A stretch of DNA of 50,836 nucleotides, taken from NCBI GenBank assembly GCA_002748705.1, contig PDSZ01000027.1:1-50836 (forward strand), written 5' to 3'. Shown one piece after another: positions 36,897 to 45,656 of this stretch. Source of the stretch: Candidatus Fermentibacterota bacterium. Lineage in GTDB: Bacteria; Fermentibacterota; Fermentibacteria; Fermentibacterales; Fermentibacteraceae. The position numbers were made by a program, and so were the translations under genes. Under the pieces are notes generated by a model. It did no database searches. It saw only the letters and a list, made by a program, of their open reading frames with translations, and was not told where the DNA came from. The first letter of the stretch is position 1; each line of letters opens with the position of its first letter.

Positions 36897-37321
36897 GATG
36901 CTGTTCTGCAGGGAAATCAAACTCCGGTCCTCGAACAACATGAATAATATTATCGTGAGAGAAACCGGAAACCTTTTCAGCCCTGCTGAGCGGAGTATCC
37001 ACTGTAATGCTTTTAACCCTGCGGGTAACCACATCAATTCTGTAAGTCTCAACCAAAGCAAGATAGATCATCTTTATGACCGTAATATATGATTTGGTGT
37101 GATATTTAATATTATATGTTTTTGGATGTAGCAGAATAAGGGTAAGTCTGTTAAGAATAAGTTTTTCATGCTGAGATAAGCCATTTGCAGCTCAGGTGAG
37201 CAGGATCGAGTTCATCAATAACAAGTTCAGTCACAAAAACTGAAAGGACATAACGACCGAATATGATTAGTTGTATATGCAGTCAGCTTCCTTAACAGTT
37301 CTCATAATCAGAGGTCTAGTC
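36897..37321. other. AT-rich intergenic region, no gene supported
   Basis: No gene is seen on the plus strand. A minus-strand frame (36799-37071) begins MIYLALVETYRIDVV, but it runs through the terminator and the tRNA and has no ribosome site. Confidence 0.4.
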
Positions 37322-37350
37322 TTGACATAGGTAAGCTTTCTGTTTATACA
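37322..37350 (+). promoter_or_regulatory. Strong promoter of the secreted protein at 37395
   Basis: TTGACA (37322-37327) and TATACA (37345-37350) are 17 bases apart, a near-consensus housekeeping promoter. The leader is about 38 bases, with GGGAGG before the ATG. Confidence 0.8.
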
Positions 37351-37394
37351 AGTTAATGAGGTTCAATTACGAACTATGAAAAGGGAGGAATGAC

Positions 37395-38126
37395 ATGAAA
37401 ACGGTTTTAGCTGTGTTGCTTATTGTCTTTGCGTTTTCGTTTGCGGATGATCCAGCCAATATTCTTATCTACCATGATGTCTATGCTGGATTTGGCGATG
37501 CAGTGGATACAGTTCCCCAGGCTCTCTGGAGTTCTGCCAGCATTGTGTCGTACACAGGATACCCTGGAGGTCAGCAAAGTGACTTCAACAATGCCCTTGA
37601 TGACGGTACTTCATGGGATATAGTTGTTCTTGAGTGCTGGTACGGTAACACCAACGACATAGACTGGGCTTCACTGCTTAATCACTACAACAACGGAGAT
37701 TTCGCTCTCTTTGTTTCCAACTGGCAGTGGACTTACGGTTCCTCAGGCCAGGCAGCCCTGGGTAACGCCATGGGTGTTTCTGATTTCAGCGGATTTGGTC
37801 CTCCTGTCATTCCACATTACGCATGGGATACAAGTCATGCTATTTGCTCAGGAGTGTCGGACTGGAGCTGGGCTGATCCCGGTCTCGGTATTCTCAACCA
37901 CAGATTCACTGTTTCAGATGCTGTTCCGGTAACAGGATGGACTTCTACTGAATCCACAGGTCAGGCTGGCATATGCGTGGCAAACGATGGTAAAAGCATC
38001 ATCAGCGGATTTACTCCGGCATATTCTGCACAGGCTGATGTTATCTGGACCAACCTCTACCAGTTCATGTGGAACTCTTCACCTCTTGAGCGCTCAACCT
38101 GGGGTGAGATCAAAGCTTCTTTCTAG
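37395..38126 (+). CDS. Secreted protein with ThuA/GATase1-like domain
   Basis: The protein has 243 residues. A signal peptide (about 1-17) precedes a single alpha/beta domain: NILIYHDVYAGFGDAVD, then SWDIVVLECWYGN, a glycine-rich loop with GFGPPVIPHYAWDTSHAI, and ISGFTPAYSAQADVIW. The fold order resembles ThuA or class I glutamine amidotransferase-like domains, without a clear catalytic triad. The tail LERSTWGEIKASF is seen after sorting-type signals in related phyla, but is too short to assign. A near-consensus promoter and a good terminator make it a one-gene, likely highly expressed unit. Confidence 0.75.
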   Translation: MKTVLAVLLIVFAFSFADDPANILIYHDVYAGFGDAVDTVPQALWSSASIVSYTGYPGGQQSDFNNALDDGTSWDIVVLECWYGNTNDIDWASLLNHYNNGDFALFVSNWQWTYGSSGQAALGNAMGVSDFSGFGPPVIPHYAWDTSHAICSGVSDWSWADPGLGILNHRFTVSDAVPVTGWTSTESTGQAGICVANDGKSIISGFTPAYSAQADVIWTNLYQFMWNSSPLERSTWGEIKASF

Positions 38127-38159
38127 AAGCAAATTATCCGGCAAGCTAATACAGCTTGA

Positions 38160-38183
38160 GGGGAGGCTGCGGTCTCCCCTTTT
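38160..38183 (+). terminator. Terminator of the secreted protein gene
   Basis: A 6-bp G-C-rich stem (38160-38165 with 38174-38179) with an 8-base loop is followed by four T residues. Confidence 0.8.
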
Positions 38184-38652
38184 CGTTTATAAATCTTCGG
38201 ACCAGTAACTGTTCAATATATGTTTTAAGCTTTACAGAAGGATCGTTCTGCTCAGTGCCGAAAGAGGTTGCTTTCCTGTAAAGATGTATCTTAATAGTGT
38301 GCAGTAGTCCGCCGATCAGTTCGAATGATGTCTGCCTGCAACAGAAATCAAACAGGCATCGTTATGTTTTTCCAAGAACAGCAACAGGTGCTGTTTCAAG
38401 TCTGACTGCTCTTTTCCATCGTCTTGGCTTTCCTGAATTCTCTCCATCTGCTCCGACCCTGTCAGTTCTATCAAAGCCGACACATATGAATTCCGTTTCG
38501 CAGGAATTGAAACCAGGTCTTTGCGCAGTTTAACCGATGAAATGTCCTGGGAGAGATGTTATCTGTTCTTCCCACAATCTGCGAAAACAGATTCCATTTC
38601 TGAAAATACTGCAGATAACCAACAAGGAGACACCTGTTCGCACCTTTTCAGA
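38184..38652. other. Intergenic region between convergent genes
   Basis: Nearly 470 bases with no supported gene. A plus-strand frame of 286 codons (38521-39381) continues into the antisense of iscS and has no coding character of its own. Confidence 0.4.
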
Positions 38653-39810
38653 TCAGCTGGAGTACGGAGATATCTTTCGCAGCCGTTCAACAATAGTTTC
38701 CAGAGCGTTCACTGTGGCTTCAACTTCCTCCTCTGTGGTAAACCTGCTGAAGCTGAATCTCAAGGCACTGTTAGCAAGTGTGTAGTCAATACCCATTGCG
38801 TAGAGTACATGGCTGGGGTCTTTGCTGCCTGTGCTGCAGGCAGAACCGGAGGAGGCATAGAAACCCTGCATATCAAGGAGTGTAAGCACAGCTTCACTTT
38901 CAATGCTGCTGAACAGAACCGTCACTGTACCGGGAAGCCTTCTGGAGGCATTTTCAGCAACTATCACTGCTCCGGTACAACGAGCCTTAACCAGCTGTTC
39001 AAATTTTTCTCGAAGCCCTCTCTCAGTATTGACTTTCTCTGCAAGGTGAGCAAAAGCAAGCTCGGATGCTTTACCAAGACCGACTATTCCAGGAACATTG
39101 TAGGTTCCGGATCTGACCCCTCTCTCCTGGTGCCCTCCTGTTATCATCGGCGGGAGATTAATACCCTTCCTGATGAAGATAGCTCCTGCACCCTTTGGGC
39201 CGTGAAGCTTGTGAGCAGAGAGACTCAGCATATCTATTCCCATTACATTAACATCAACAAGGCTTTTTCCGACCATCTGAACAGCATCTGTATGGAAAAG
39301 AGCGCCTTCATCATGTGCGACAGCAGAAGCCTCTTCCAGAGGCATGATAACACCGGTTTCGTTGTTTGCTGCCATAATTGATACAACGGCAGTCTGCTGA
39401 TTAACCAGTTTTTTAAGTGACACAAGGTCAAGATCACCATTTTGGTTAACTCCTGCTATTCCAAGAGAATATCCCTCTTTCTCAAGTACTCTTGCTGTCT
39501 CCAGCACCGCAGGATGCTCCACCTCAGAGGTAACTATGCCTCTTCTGGTAGGATCAATTCTTACAGCACCTCTAAGCGCCTGGTTGTCACTCTCTGTGCC
39601 ACCGGAGGTAAAATAGATTTCTTCCGCTTTGGCTCCTATAAGCCTGGCCACCTGAGCTCTGGCCTTTTCAATTGCCACCATATGTGAGCTGCCGAAGGTA
39701 TGAAAACTTGATGGGTTACCGTAATCACCCTTAAGATAAGGCATCATCGCATCAAGAACTTCATCAGCTATCCTTGTAGTAGCTGCATTGTCCAGATAGA
39801 CCACAGCCAT
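38653..39810 (-). CDS. iscS: Cysteine desulfurase, IscS/NifS type
   Basis: A pyridoxal-phosphate enzyme that takes sulfur from cysteine to build Fe-S clusters in the cytoplasm. In 385 residues, LSAHKLHGPKG holds the cofactor lysine K201 and SGSACSTGS holds the catalytic Cys325 on its mobile loop. The N-terminal YLDNAATT and GGTESDNQA motifs are typical. NifS and IscS are hard to separate by sequence alone; I use iscS because of the adjacent IscR-like regulator. Its ATG overlaps the TAA of iscU by one base. Confidence 0.95.
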   Translation of the reverse strand: MAVVYLDNAATTRIADEVLDAMMPYLKGDYGNPSSFHTFGSSHMVAIEKARAQVARLIGAKAEEIYFTSGGTESDNQALRGAVRIDPTRRGIVTSEVEHPAVLETARVLEKEGYSLGIAGVNQNGDLDLVSLKKLVNQQTAVVSIMAANNETGVIMPLEEASAVAHDEGALFHTDAVQMVGKSLVDVNVMGIDMLSLSAHKLHGPKGAGAIFIRKGINLPPMITGGHQERGVRSGTYNVPGIVGLGKASELAFAHLAEKVNTERGLREKFEQLVKARCTGAVIVAENASRRLPGTVTVLFSSIESEAVLTLLDMQGFYASSGSACSTGSKDPSHVLYAMGIDYTLANSALRFSFSRFTTEEEVEATVNALETIVERLRKISPYSS

Positions 39811-40334
39811 TACTTCACCTCGACTGCGATCTGCCGGTCGAACTTCTCTGAGAGCAGTTCTCCTGCCTTTGCCGCATCTTCCTGATTTTTCATGTATACC
39901 CGCCCAGGTCTCACAAGAACCGCTTCAAGGCCGGCAGCCTTAAGAACCTGGTCAATCTCGCCGCACTTTTCCCTGAAATCATCAACAGCAGCCTTGAGCG
40001 CCTGATGACCCATTACCGAACAATGGAATTTTTCAGGGGGCATGCCTCCCAGATAATCTGCTATCTGGCTGTTCCTGATACTGAGAGCTTCCTCTATAGG
40101 CAGACCTTTGGCCATTTCCGTCAATGCAGAAGCAGAGGCAATCGCTCCGGCACAGCCGAAGGTTTTGAAGGCGATATTACTTATTCTACCTTCATCATCA
40201 ATATCTATATCAAGGTACATTGCATCACCGCACTGAGGAGAACCTACTTCTGAATGTCCGTCAGGAGTCGGCAGTGCTCCAACATTCCTGGGATTCATGA
40301 AATGGTCCATGAGTATCTCTGAGTATTCCCACAT
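39810..40334 (-). CDS. iscU: Fe-S cluster scaffold IscU/NifU-type with C-terminal extension
   Basis: Assembles Fe-S clusters from sulfur supplied by the desulfurase. The three ligand cysteines are C35 (GSPQCGD), C61 (FGCAGAI) and C105 (KFHCSVMG), with the conserved D37. The standard domain ends at about 122. A further 50 residues follow, containing AAGLEAVLVRPGRVYMKN and EKFDRQIAVEVK, with a beta-alpha-beta look; they match neither the NifU ferredoxin nor the NifU C-terminal domain. The usual LPPVK motif recognised by HscA is not seen. It is the middle gene of iscR-iscU-iscS. Confidence 0.93.
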   Translation of the reverse strand: MWEYSEILMDHFMNPRNVGALPTPDGHSEVGSPQCGDAMYLDIDIDDEGRISNIAFKTFGCAGAIASASALTEMAKGLPIEEALSIRNSQIADYLGGMPPEKFHCSVMGHQALKAAVDDFREKCGEIDQVLKAAGLEAVLVRPGRVYMKNQEDAAKAGELLSEKFDRQIAVEVK

Positions 40335-40337
40335 TTG

Positions 40338-40787
40338 CTACCTCTTCTCAAGCGACCCGTATGCCAGGTCGCGCAGGGTGTTTCCAGTAAGGTATGATTC
40401 GCAGATGACTTTTATTTCCGACCACAGAATTCTGGTGGGACATCTGTCTTCTCTGCTGCATGTTACAACTTTGTTCACTTCAGCCTTTTCAGAGTCGGGA
40501 CACTGCAGAATACAGTCTGTCTGAAAAAACTCTGTTTCAAGAACCTGAATAACCTCCAGAAGAGATATGTTCTCAGGAGCTCTGCTGAGAACATAACCGC
40601 CTCCTGGCCCGCGTCTTCCACGGACAATGTCAGCGGTTCTCAGCCTTCCGAAAATCTGTTCCAGATATCTGACAGGTATCTCCTCGTTTCTGGCAATTCC
40701 AGAGAGGCTTACCGGAGATGACCTGTCATTTCTTGCAAGGTGAACAAGAGCTCTGAGCCCGTATCTGCTCCTTGTTGATATAAGCAT
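40338..40787 (-). CDS. iscR: Rrf2-family Fe-S regulator, IscR-like
   Basis: A winged-helix repressor of 149 residues that senses Fe-S supply. The N-terminus RSRYGLRALVHLAR and the wing RGRRGPGGGYVLSR are Rrf2 hallmarks. Four cysteines (C92, C96, C110, C116) in the region that binds the [2Fe-2S] cluster in IscR replace the usual three cysteines and one histidine, so the cluster could be all-cysteine ligated or of a different type. AAAGGAG precedes the ATG and a perfect palindrome lies just upstream. It heads iscR-iscU-iscS. Confidence 0.92.
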   Translation of the reverse strand: MLISTRSRYGLRALVHLARNDRSSPVSLSGIARNEEIPVRYLEQIFGRLRTADIVRGRRGPGGGYVLSRAPENISLLEVIQVLETEFFQTDCILQCPDSEKAEVNKVVTCSREDRCPTRILWSEIKVICESYLTGNTLRDLAYGSLEKR

Positions 40788-40800
40788 CAGACTCCTTTCT

Positions 40801-40822
40801 TATATTTCCGCTAAGAAATATA
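40801..40822 (-). promoter_or_regulatory. Candidate operator of the IscR-like repressor
   Basis: TATATTTC and GAAATATA are perfect 8-bp arms (40801-40808 and 40815-40822) around a 6-base spacer. It covers the end of the -10 box and lies 13 bases before the iscR start, the position expected for autorepression. Confidence 0.6.
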
Positions 40823-40847
40823 GTAAATAGGAAGCCTTAAGCATCAA
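40820..40847 (-). promoter_or_regulatory. Promoter of iscR-iscU-iscS
   Basis: TTGATG (40847-40842) and TACTAT (40825-40820) are 16 bases apart. The -35 lies in the last codons of the upstream membrane protein gene. Confidence 0.55.
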
Positions 40848-41353
40848 CCCAGCTTTTTTACTGTGATTACAATTGCTGCTATAACAAGCCCTGCGGCAAA
40901 AACAGTAATGAGAACTGTCATCCCTGTGGGAAGGGCATCATAGGTTATTCCGCTTCCCTCAAACTCAATTTTCATCTCACCGCTGAACTGAATCGGACTG
41001 TAATTGCCCCGATTGCTGATGATGAGAACGAAATCTCCAAAGTCCGGTATGTCCACAACCAGTTGGCCAGGGTAATAACTGCCTCCTGCCAGCGTATCCA
41101 CAGGCTGCATGGTATCCCAGGCTGTTCTGTAGTTGTATTCTGTAAGAAGCAGCAGTTCAACAGGAATTGAATCAGGAAGAGTGGAAAACTCACCTGTAAT
41201 TCTGGCATTCAGTGCCTGATCCGGAGTTATACGAAACTTCACATAGCGATAGTTTCCTACGCTCAGATCAAGTGTATCACTGAAAAGACAAAAGGAACCG
41301 GCAAAAGAGGATGCAGCTGCCAGAAGGAGTGCGATAAAAACGGAAATTTTCAT
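40844..41353 (-). CDS. Membrane-anchored secreted protein, unknown function
   Basis: The protein has 169 residues: a signal peptide (about 1-18), a beta-rich extracytoplasmic domain of some 110 residues (VGNYRYVKFRIT, then FVLIISNRGNYSP) and one C-terminal transmembrane helix (about 144-165) ending in KKLG. It is thus a type I membrane protein with a small sandwich-like outer domain. The ATG overlaps the stop of the coiled-coil membrane gene by four bases. Its role is likely tied to the two genes upstream in the CASTOR-like operon. Confidence 0.7.
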   Translation of the reverse strand: MKISVFIALLLAAASSFAGSFCLFSDTLDLSVGNYRYVKFRITPDQALNARITGEFSTLPDSIPVELLLLTEYNYRTAWDTMQPVDTLAGGSYYPGQLVVDIPDFGDFVLIISNRGNYSPIQFSGEMKIEFEGSGITYDALPTGMTVLITVFAAGLVIAAIVITVKKLG

Positions 41354-42069
41354 GCAGTCTGCTTCTTCATAAGCTTTCTTATCGCAGAAGCTGAGATTAT
41401 GTGATAAAGCCCTGTAAGCACCATGAGCATCCCTACTCCTACAAAAAGACCGGCAACCAAAGTGGAGAATGTTCCGTTTTCAATGAAAGAAGCAGTAGTC
41501 TCCATCTTGTTTGCAGCCTCACTGAATGAACCTTCAGCTGAGAGGAGGTCTTCCTGAAGAAGTTCTACAGAAGCTGCAACATCCCCTATTGTTCCCGCTG
41601 TAACCCCAAGGTCCGCGGAAAGAGTCTCCAGATGAGTGTTCAGCATACCTATCAGAACAGCCATATTCTCAGTTCTCTCGGCAACTTCATCAAAGTTGTT
41701 CTCAGGCATGAGACTCCTGACCATAGGAGGCATTGATGTCATATCTCCTGCCAGAAGAGGCATGATTATTCTGGTCTCATCAAGTATGTCCACTGTCTGC
41801 TCTATCACATCACCGGTGCCTTCAAGTGCTTCAGAGCTGTTAACAAGGGATATTTTTACCTCTTCAATCATTCCCGATGAATTGGAAACTCCCTCTGTAA
41901 CAGATCTGATGGCTTCCGATGAAGTTCTCAGTCCTCCGGCAGAATCTTCAAGCATGGAATTAAGAGGAGCTGTGAGCAAAGGCCCTCCTGCAACAAAAAC
42001 AGCTCCCAGAATTATGAACAGGATACCTGTAATGAATCCCATTGAGCCTATGAGCCCTGATCCTTTCAT
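41350..42069 (-). CDS. Two-helix membrane protein with coiled coil
   Basis: The protein has 239 residues from ATG 42069, with GAGG seven bases upstream (the frame runs six codons further to a TTG). A transmembrane helix at about 8-30 and another near the C-terminus (about 205-230) enclose an extracytoplasmic helical region rich in S, E, T and V, with heptad-like spacing (TSSEAIRSVTEGVSNSSG). This resembles the periplasmic part of chemoreceptors without any cytoplasmic signalling domain. Function unknown. Its start lies inside the 3' end of the channel gene. Confidence 0.7.
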   Translation of the reverse strand: MKGSGLIGSMGFITGILFIILGAVFVAGGPLLTAPLNSMLEDSAGGLRTSSEAIRSVTEGVSNSSGMIEEVKISLVNSSEALEGTGDVIEQTVDILDETRIIMPLLAGDMTSMPPMVRSLMPENNFDEVAERTENMAVLIGMLNTHLETLSADLGVTAGTIGDVAASVELLQEDLLSAEGSFSEAANKMETTASFIENGTFSTLVAGLFVGVGMLMVLTGLYHIISASAIRKLMKKQTA

Positions 42070-42073
42070 TTCT

Positions 42074-43933
42074 CTACCTCTCAGCAATTGCGATAATTTT
42101 AATATTTTTTGACTCTGGCATAATCTTATTTCGGGAAGGGTTAAGTGTTACTTTAGCTTTGTTTCCTCTACCTGTAAGCCAGCCCAGCACTATCTCTCCT
42201 CTACGCCTGCCCTGGATCTCCAGATCATAAAACGATCCTCTTGTATACTGAGAACCACACCTGAGATAGATTTCAGAACCTGCAGGTGTAAATATCTCCT
42301 TATAAACAGGACCCAGATCCTTCTGTCTGACCAGCTGGGCCATTATCATACTGCATACTTCATTGCTTATGACAAAATCATCGATCTCTGCAGCTGTAGC
42401 CAGTTTTCTGTTCCTTGGATTGCGTATCTCAGCCACCACTGTTCCGTTCCAGTTATTTCCGGCATCTTCGCGAATTCTCTTTATAATGAGAAGAGTAACT
42501 ATGCACTCAAAATCCGCTTTTTCGTCTGTATCACCTATCTGCTTCCCTGAGAGAACCATGATACTGTTGAACTTTTCAGGATTAAGTGATTTAACCTCTT
42601 CAGGTACAGTTCTGTCCATTGACAGATATGTGACATTGCAGTTGGTTAACAATTCTTCATTTACACACTTTTGACCCTCAGCGGCAGGCAGAGAACCTGC
42701 TACGGTTATCTCAGCTCCTTCCTCTGAATAGTCATTCAGAAGACCCAGCATTGGCCCGAAGTTTCTGCTGTATCCTGAGAATACCAGCATTCTGAAAAGC
42801 TTTTTCACAGGCTCCGGCTCATGTATTAAAACACTGCCGGGTTTTCTGGTAACAGGAAGAAGCCTGAAACTGTCATGATGCTCAGAGAGAATCAGCAGCT
42901 TATCACCCTCTTCGTATACAACATCAGAAGAAGGATTAAGATGCACTTTTCCATTCTTCTGAATACCTGCTACCACTCCTCCGGACTGGCGCAGATAGAT
43001 GTCCTTCATCGGAAGCCCTGTGCCCTTTCTCTCTGAACAAAGGTAAAACTCGTTACCATCAAAACTCAGTAGCTCTTTGTATACAGCACTCAGACCTGGT
43101 TGCCTGCATATCTGAACCAGAAGACGCATAACCACTTCTCTGACAGGTACGCAGCAGACATTTCCGTATGCACTCTCAGCCACTTTCTGCATTGACCTGT
43201 TTCTTATCTCACATACTCCAACTGTTTTATCTGTCTCACACAAAGCGCTTACCGCAATGAGAGTTTTCAGAACACTTTCATCATTCTCTCCGATGATTAC
43301 GAAGCCGCTGCTCTTATCAAATCCGACCAGTCTCAGCGCATCAATATCCTTAACCTCTCCAGACCTGCACAAAACCTGCTTTACAGACTTTCTGCCGGCG
43401 CGCTGGGTCATCAGTTCTTCCATTTCTTCACGGGAGCTGCCGGAAAACATTACAATAGATCTCTTGTTTCCAAGCCTTTCATCTTTTCTGGCCTTGATCA
43501 GTTCCCTGGTAACCTCGTAGAGTCTGTCTCCATTGCCGCAGACTAAATAGTGATTCTTTTCAAGTATTGCTGAACGGCCCTTTTTGAGCTTTTCAAGCTG
43601 TTCGTTGATTTTTGAAGAAAGAATACCTATGAGAAGAGAGAGAATCATGATACCGCTGAGGGTTATCATTACTCCTACCGTCTTGGCGCGTGTATCGTAT
43701 TCATCATCATCAATGAATGTGCCCTGATCCATAAGGCGGGTGAAGGACCACCAGAACTCTGTTTCAGCAGCTTCGCCCCGCCTGGTGATCATGTGTCCTT
43801 TAACAAGGACCATTGCTGCAATGATTAACACAGCTGACAGAAAAACAAGAAACATTATCTGCCACAAGGGATTGCGGATAAGCAGATCATTCAGATAATA
43901 TTGAAGCTTTTTCCCTAAATCTTTTATTGACAC
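42074..43933 (-). CDS. CASTOR/POLLUX-like ion channel with tandem RCK-type domains
   Basis: I start it at GTG 43933 (619 residues), where GGAGG lies four bases upstream; an ATG at 43984 lacks one. Two or three helices (about 20-45 and 85-110) and a pore-like loop (EFWWSFTRLMDQGTF) precede two Rossmann-type domains: NHYLVCGNGDRLYEVTREL and MLVFSGYSRNFGPMLGLL. The second type of motif, with two TrkA-C-like ends (KVHLNPSSDVVYEEGDKL; KVTLNPSRNKI), is typical of CASTOR/POLLUX/DMI1 relatives, plant nuclear cation channels with bacterial homologues. Ion and trigger are unknown. It heads a three-gene operon. Confidence 0.82.
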   Translation of the reverse strand: MSIKDLGKKLQYYLNDLLIRNPLWQIMFLVFLSAVLIIAAMVLVKGHMITRRGEAAETEFWWSFTRLMDQGTFIDDDEYDTRAKTVGVMITLSGIMILSLLIGILSSKINEQLEKLKKGRSAILEKNHYLVCGNGDRLYEVTRELIKARKDERLGNKRSIVMFSGSSREEMEELMTQRAGRKSVKQVLCRSGEVKDIDALRLVGFDKSSGFVIIGENDESVLKTLIAVSALCETDKTVGVCEIRNRSMQKVAESAYGNVCCVPVREVVMRLLVQICRQPGLSAVYKELLSFDGNEFYLCSERKGTGLPMKDIYLRQSGGVVAGIQKNGKVHLNPSSDVVYEEGDKLLILSEHHDSFRLLPVTRKPGSVLIHEPEPVKKLFRMLVFSGYSRNFGPMLGLLNDYSEEGAEITVAGSLPAAEGQKCVNEELLTNCNVTYLSMDRTVPEEVKSLNPEKFNSIMVLSGKQIGDTDEKADFECIVTLLIIKRIREDAGNNWNGTVVAEIRNPRNRKLATAAEIDDFVISNEVCSMIMAQLVRQKDLGPVYKEIFTPAGSEIYLRCGSQYTRGSFYDLEIQGRRRGEIVLGWLTGRGNKAKVTLNPSRNKIMPESKNIKIIAIAER

Positions 43934-44001
43934 ATCCCCTCCTTCAGGCAGGAATCTCCATTGATATAATTCCACTGCCTCCAAACAGGAAAGGGAATGA
44001 T

Positions 44002-44781
44002 ATGTGCGAATTAACAGAGAGAGTTACATCAGTATGCATAGAGGCCGGTATTATCCTTCAGGATTATGCTCACAGAGGATTCAAGGTGAACAGCAAAGAA
44101 GGAACAGAACTGGTTACTGAAGCAGACACAGCAGCGGAAGAATTTCTGAAAAGTGAGCTTCTCGGCATTCTGCCGGAAGCTTCGTTTATCGGTGAAGAAA
44201 CATGGGACGGGATTATTCCTGATCCTCCTGCCTGGATAGTAGATCCGCTTGACGGAACCAATAACTATGCTGCAGGAATCCCTTTCTATTGTATCTCAGT
44301 TGCCCTGGCTGACAGAGAAGGCCTATTGCTGGGATGTGTTTATGACCCTTTGAGAAAAGAAATGTTCACAGCCAGGAGAGATGAAGGAGCCTGGCTTAAT
44401 GGAAAAAGAATCGCAGTCTCTTCTGCTCTATCCCTCTCAGACGCTATTATCGCCACTGGCTTCCCTTACTCCAGAAAAGAAAATAACCTTACATTTGATC
44501 TGGATGTACTCAAACGGTTTCTCGGAAGAGTAAGAGGTATCAGAAGATGCGGATCTGCTGCCCTTGACCTTGCTTATACCGCAGCAGGGAGGCTGGGAGG
44601 TTTCTGGGAAGAAAAACTTAATCTGTGGGACATGGCTGCCGGTGTACTGCTTGTGAGAGAAGCAGGAGGTAACATAACCGGTTTCAGAGAAGAAACCTGG
44701 ACAACAAAATCCCCCGGGGTACAGTGCAGTACTCCCGGTGTATGGAATGAGTTCAGAGAGCTTATAGGAAAGTGCCCCTGA
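44002..44781 (+). CDS. suhB: Inositol monophosphatase family protein
   Basis: A magnesium-dependent phosphatase of 259 residues acting on inositol-1-phosphate or a similar sugar phosphate. Metal ligands are in GEET (E65, E66), VDPLDGTNNY (D81, D84) and LWDMAAG. The N-terminal helix and size match the family; some relatives are fructose-1,6-bisphosphatases or 3'-phosphoadenosine phosphatases. ATG 44002 has AAAGGG upstream; the frame opens at 43927. It is divergent from the channel gene with about 70 bases between them. Confidence 0.9.
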   Translation: MCELTERVTSVCIEAGIILQDYAHRGFKVNSKEGTELVTEADTAAEEFLKSELLGILPEASFIGEETWDGIIPDPPAWIVDPLDGTNNYAAGIPFYCISVALADREGLLLGCVYDPLRKEMFTARRDEGAWLNGKRIAVSSALSLSDAIIATGFPYSRKENNLTFDLDVLKRFLGRVRGIRRCGSAALDLAYTAAGRLGGFWEEKLNLWDMAAGVLLVREAGGNITGFREETWTTKSPGVQCSTPGVWNEFRELIGKCP

Positions 44782-44795
44782 AAAGAGGCACTTTC
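44768..44795. terminator. Hairpin spanning the suhB stop codon
   Basis: A perfect 9-bp stem (44768-44776 with 44787-44795) has a 10-base loop that contains the suhB TGA (44779-44781). It stands between convergent genes and may terminate both, although T tracts are short. Confidence 0.6.
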
Positions 44796-44804
44796 TGTCA
44801 ATAA

Positions 44805-45503
44805 TTAAAAGCCCAGGTTGACTCCACCGTAATAAGTAACAATAGAATTGCCTGCCTCTTCACCGAAGGGTTTTGAAAGCCTTACCTCACCAAACACTGA
44901 AACAGGCGCCAGCATAGGCTTGAATGTCATTCCAAAAACTCCTTCGACTGAAGGAAAGACATGATCATAAGGGTCAATAGTTGTCTGACCTGTTGTCTGC
45001 TGTTCTATGGCTGCAAGCATCACATCTGCGTCACTTACGATAAAATGGACACCTGCTCCTCCGCCTAAATAGGGACTGAACGGAGTAACACCCAGCGGTA
45101 TATCAGCACGAAGTATACCTGCCATACCCAGATCATGGTAGGTTGCTGTGTAATTCTCAAGCATCTGTTCAGCTGTGGGGTCATTCCATCCCCACTCATT
45201 TTCCAGATAATCCATCAGACCATCAATATCATTCTCATAGTTTATGCCATATTCCTCTTCAATGTAATTGACCAGGTAGTTTTCCATGGATATGTCTGAC
45301 TGACTACTGTTGTAAGTGCTGCTGAGTTCAAGGTTAAGCAATGGCAGAAGAGGAAAGGATACCTGACCTCCGTAAATGGCTCCGTCAGCTTTCAGACCTG
45401 TAAACGGGTCTTCTGTACTGGTATGTCCTATTCTTCCTCCGAACCTTGGACCTGCAATGGCAGTCATGGCAAGAACAAGGGCAAAAATTGCTGCTGTTTT
45501 CAT
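44805..45503 (-). CDS. Outer-membrane beta-barrel-like protein
   Basis: The protein has 232 residues with a signal peptide (MKTAAIFALVLAMTAIA). The mature part starts GPRFGGRIGH and ends VTYYGGVNLGF, with an aromatic final residue, and contains SPYLGGGAGVHFI, a strand common in OmpA-like and OMP_b-brl barrels. A long acidic, helical insert (about 70-120, ENYLVNYIEEEYGINYEND) lies between strands and is probably extracellular. Function unknown. It is divergent from the C25 protease, with the two starts about 150 bases apart. Confidence 0.72.
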   Translation of the reverse strand: MKTAAIFALVLAMTAIAGPRFGGRIGHTSTEDPFTGLKADGAIYGGQVSFPLLPLLNLELSSTYNSSQSDISMENYLVNYIEEEYGINYENDIDGLMDYLENEWGWNDPTAEQMLENYTATYHDLGMAGILRADIPLGVTPFSPYLGGGAGVHFIVSDADVMLAAIEQQTTGQTTIDPYDHVFPSVEGVFGMTFKPMLAPVSVFGEVRLSKPFGEEAGNSIVTYYGGVNLGF

Positions 45504-45656
45504 TTCAATCTCTCCTTTCGTTGCAGTGGATTATTCAATTCCGCACAGCCATGGTCAACTGCTCTTATTGACTTGCCTCCGGATAGGCATGATTATAGCG
45601 TTGTGTATTTTGAGGTTGAGATGTTTCTTGTGCTAATCGAAAGGAGATTGTTACTG

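Noticed and set aside
36799..37071. Minus-strand 90-codon frame starting MIYLALVETYRIDVV
   Set aside because: It runs through the tRNA-Glu terminator and the tRNA itself, has no ribosome site, and shows no recognisable family.
38521..39381. Plus-strand frame of 286 codons
   Set aside because: It is mostly antisense to iscS, with no independent coding signal; cysteine- and serine-rich composition is typical of a shadow frame.
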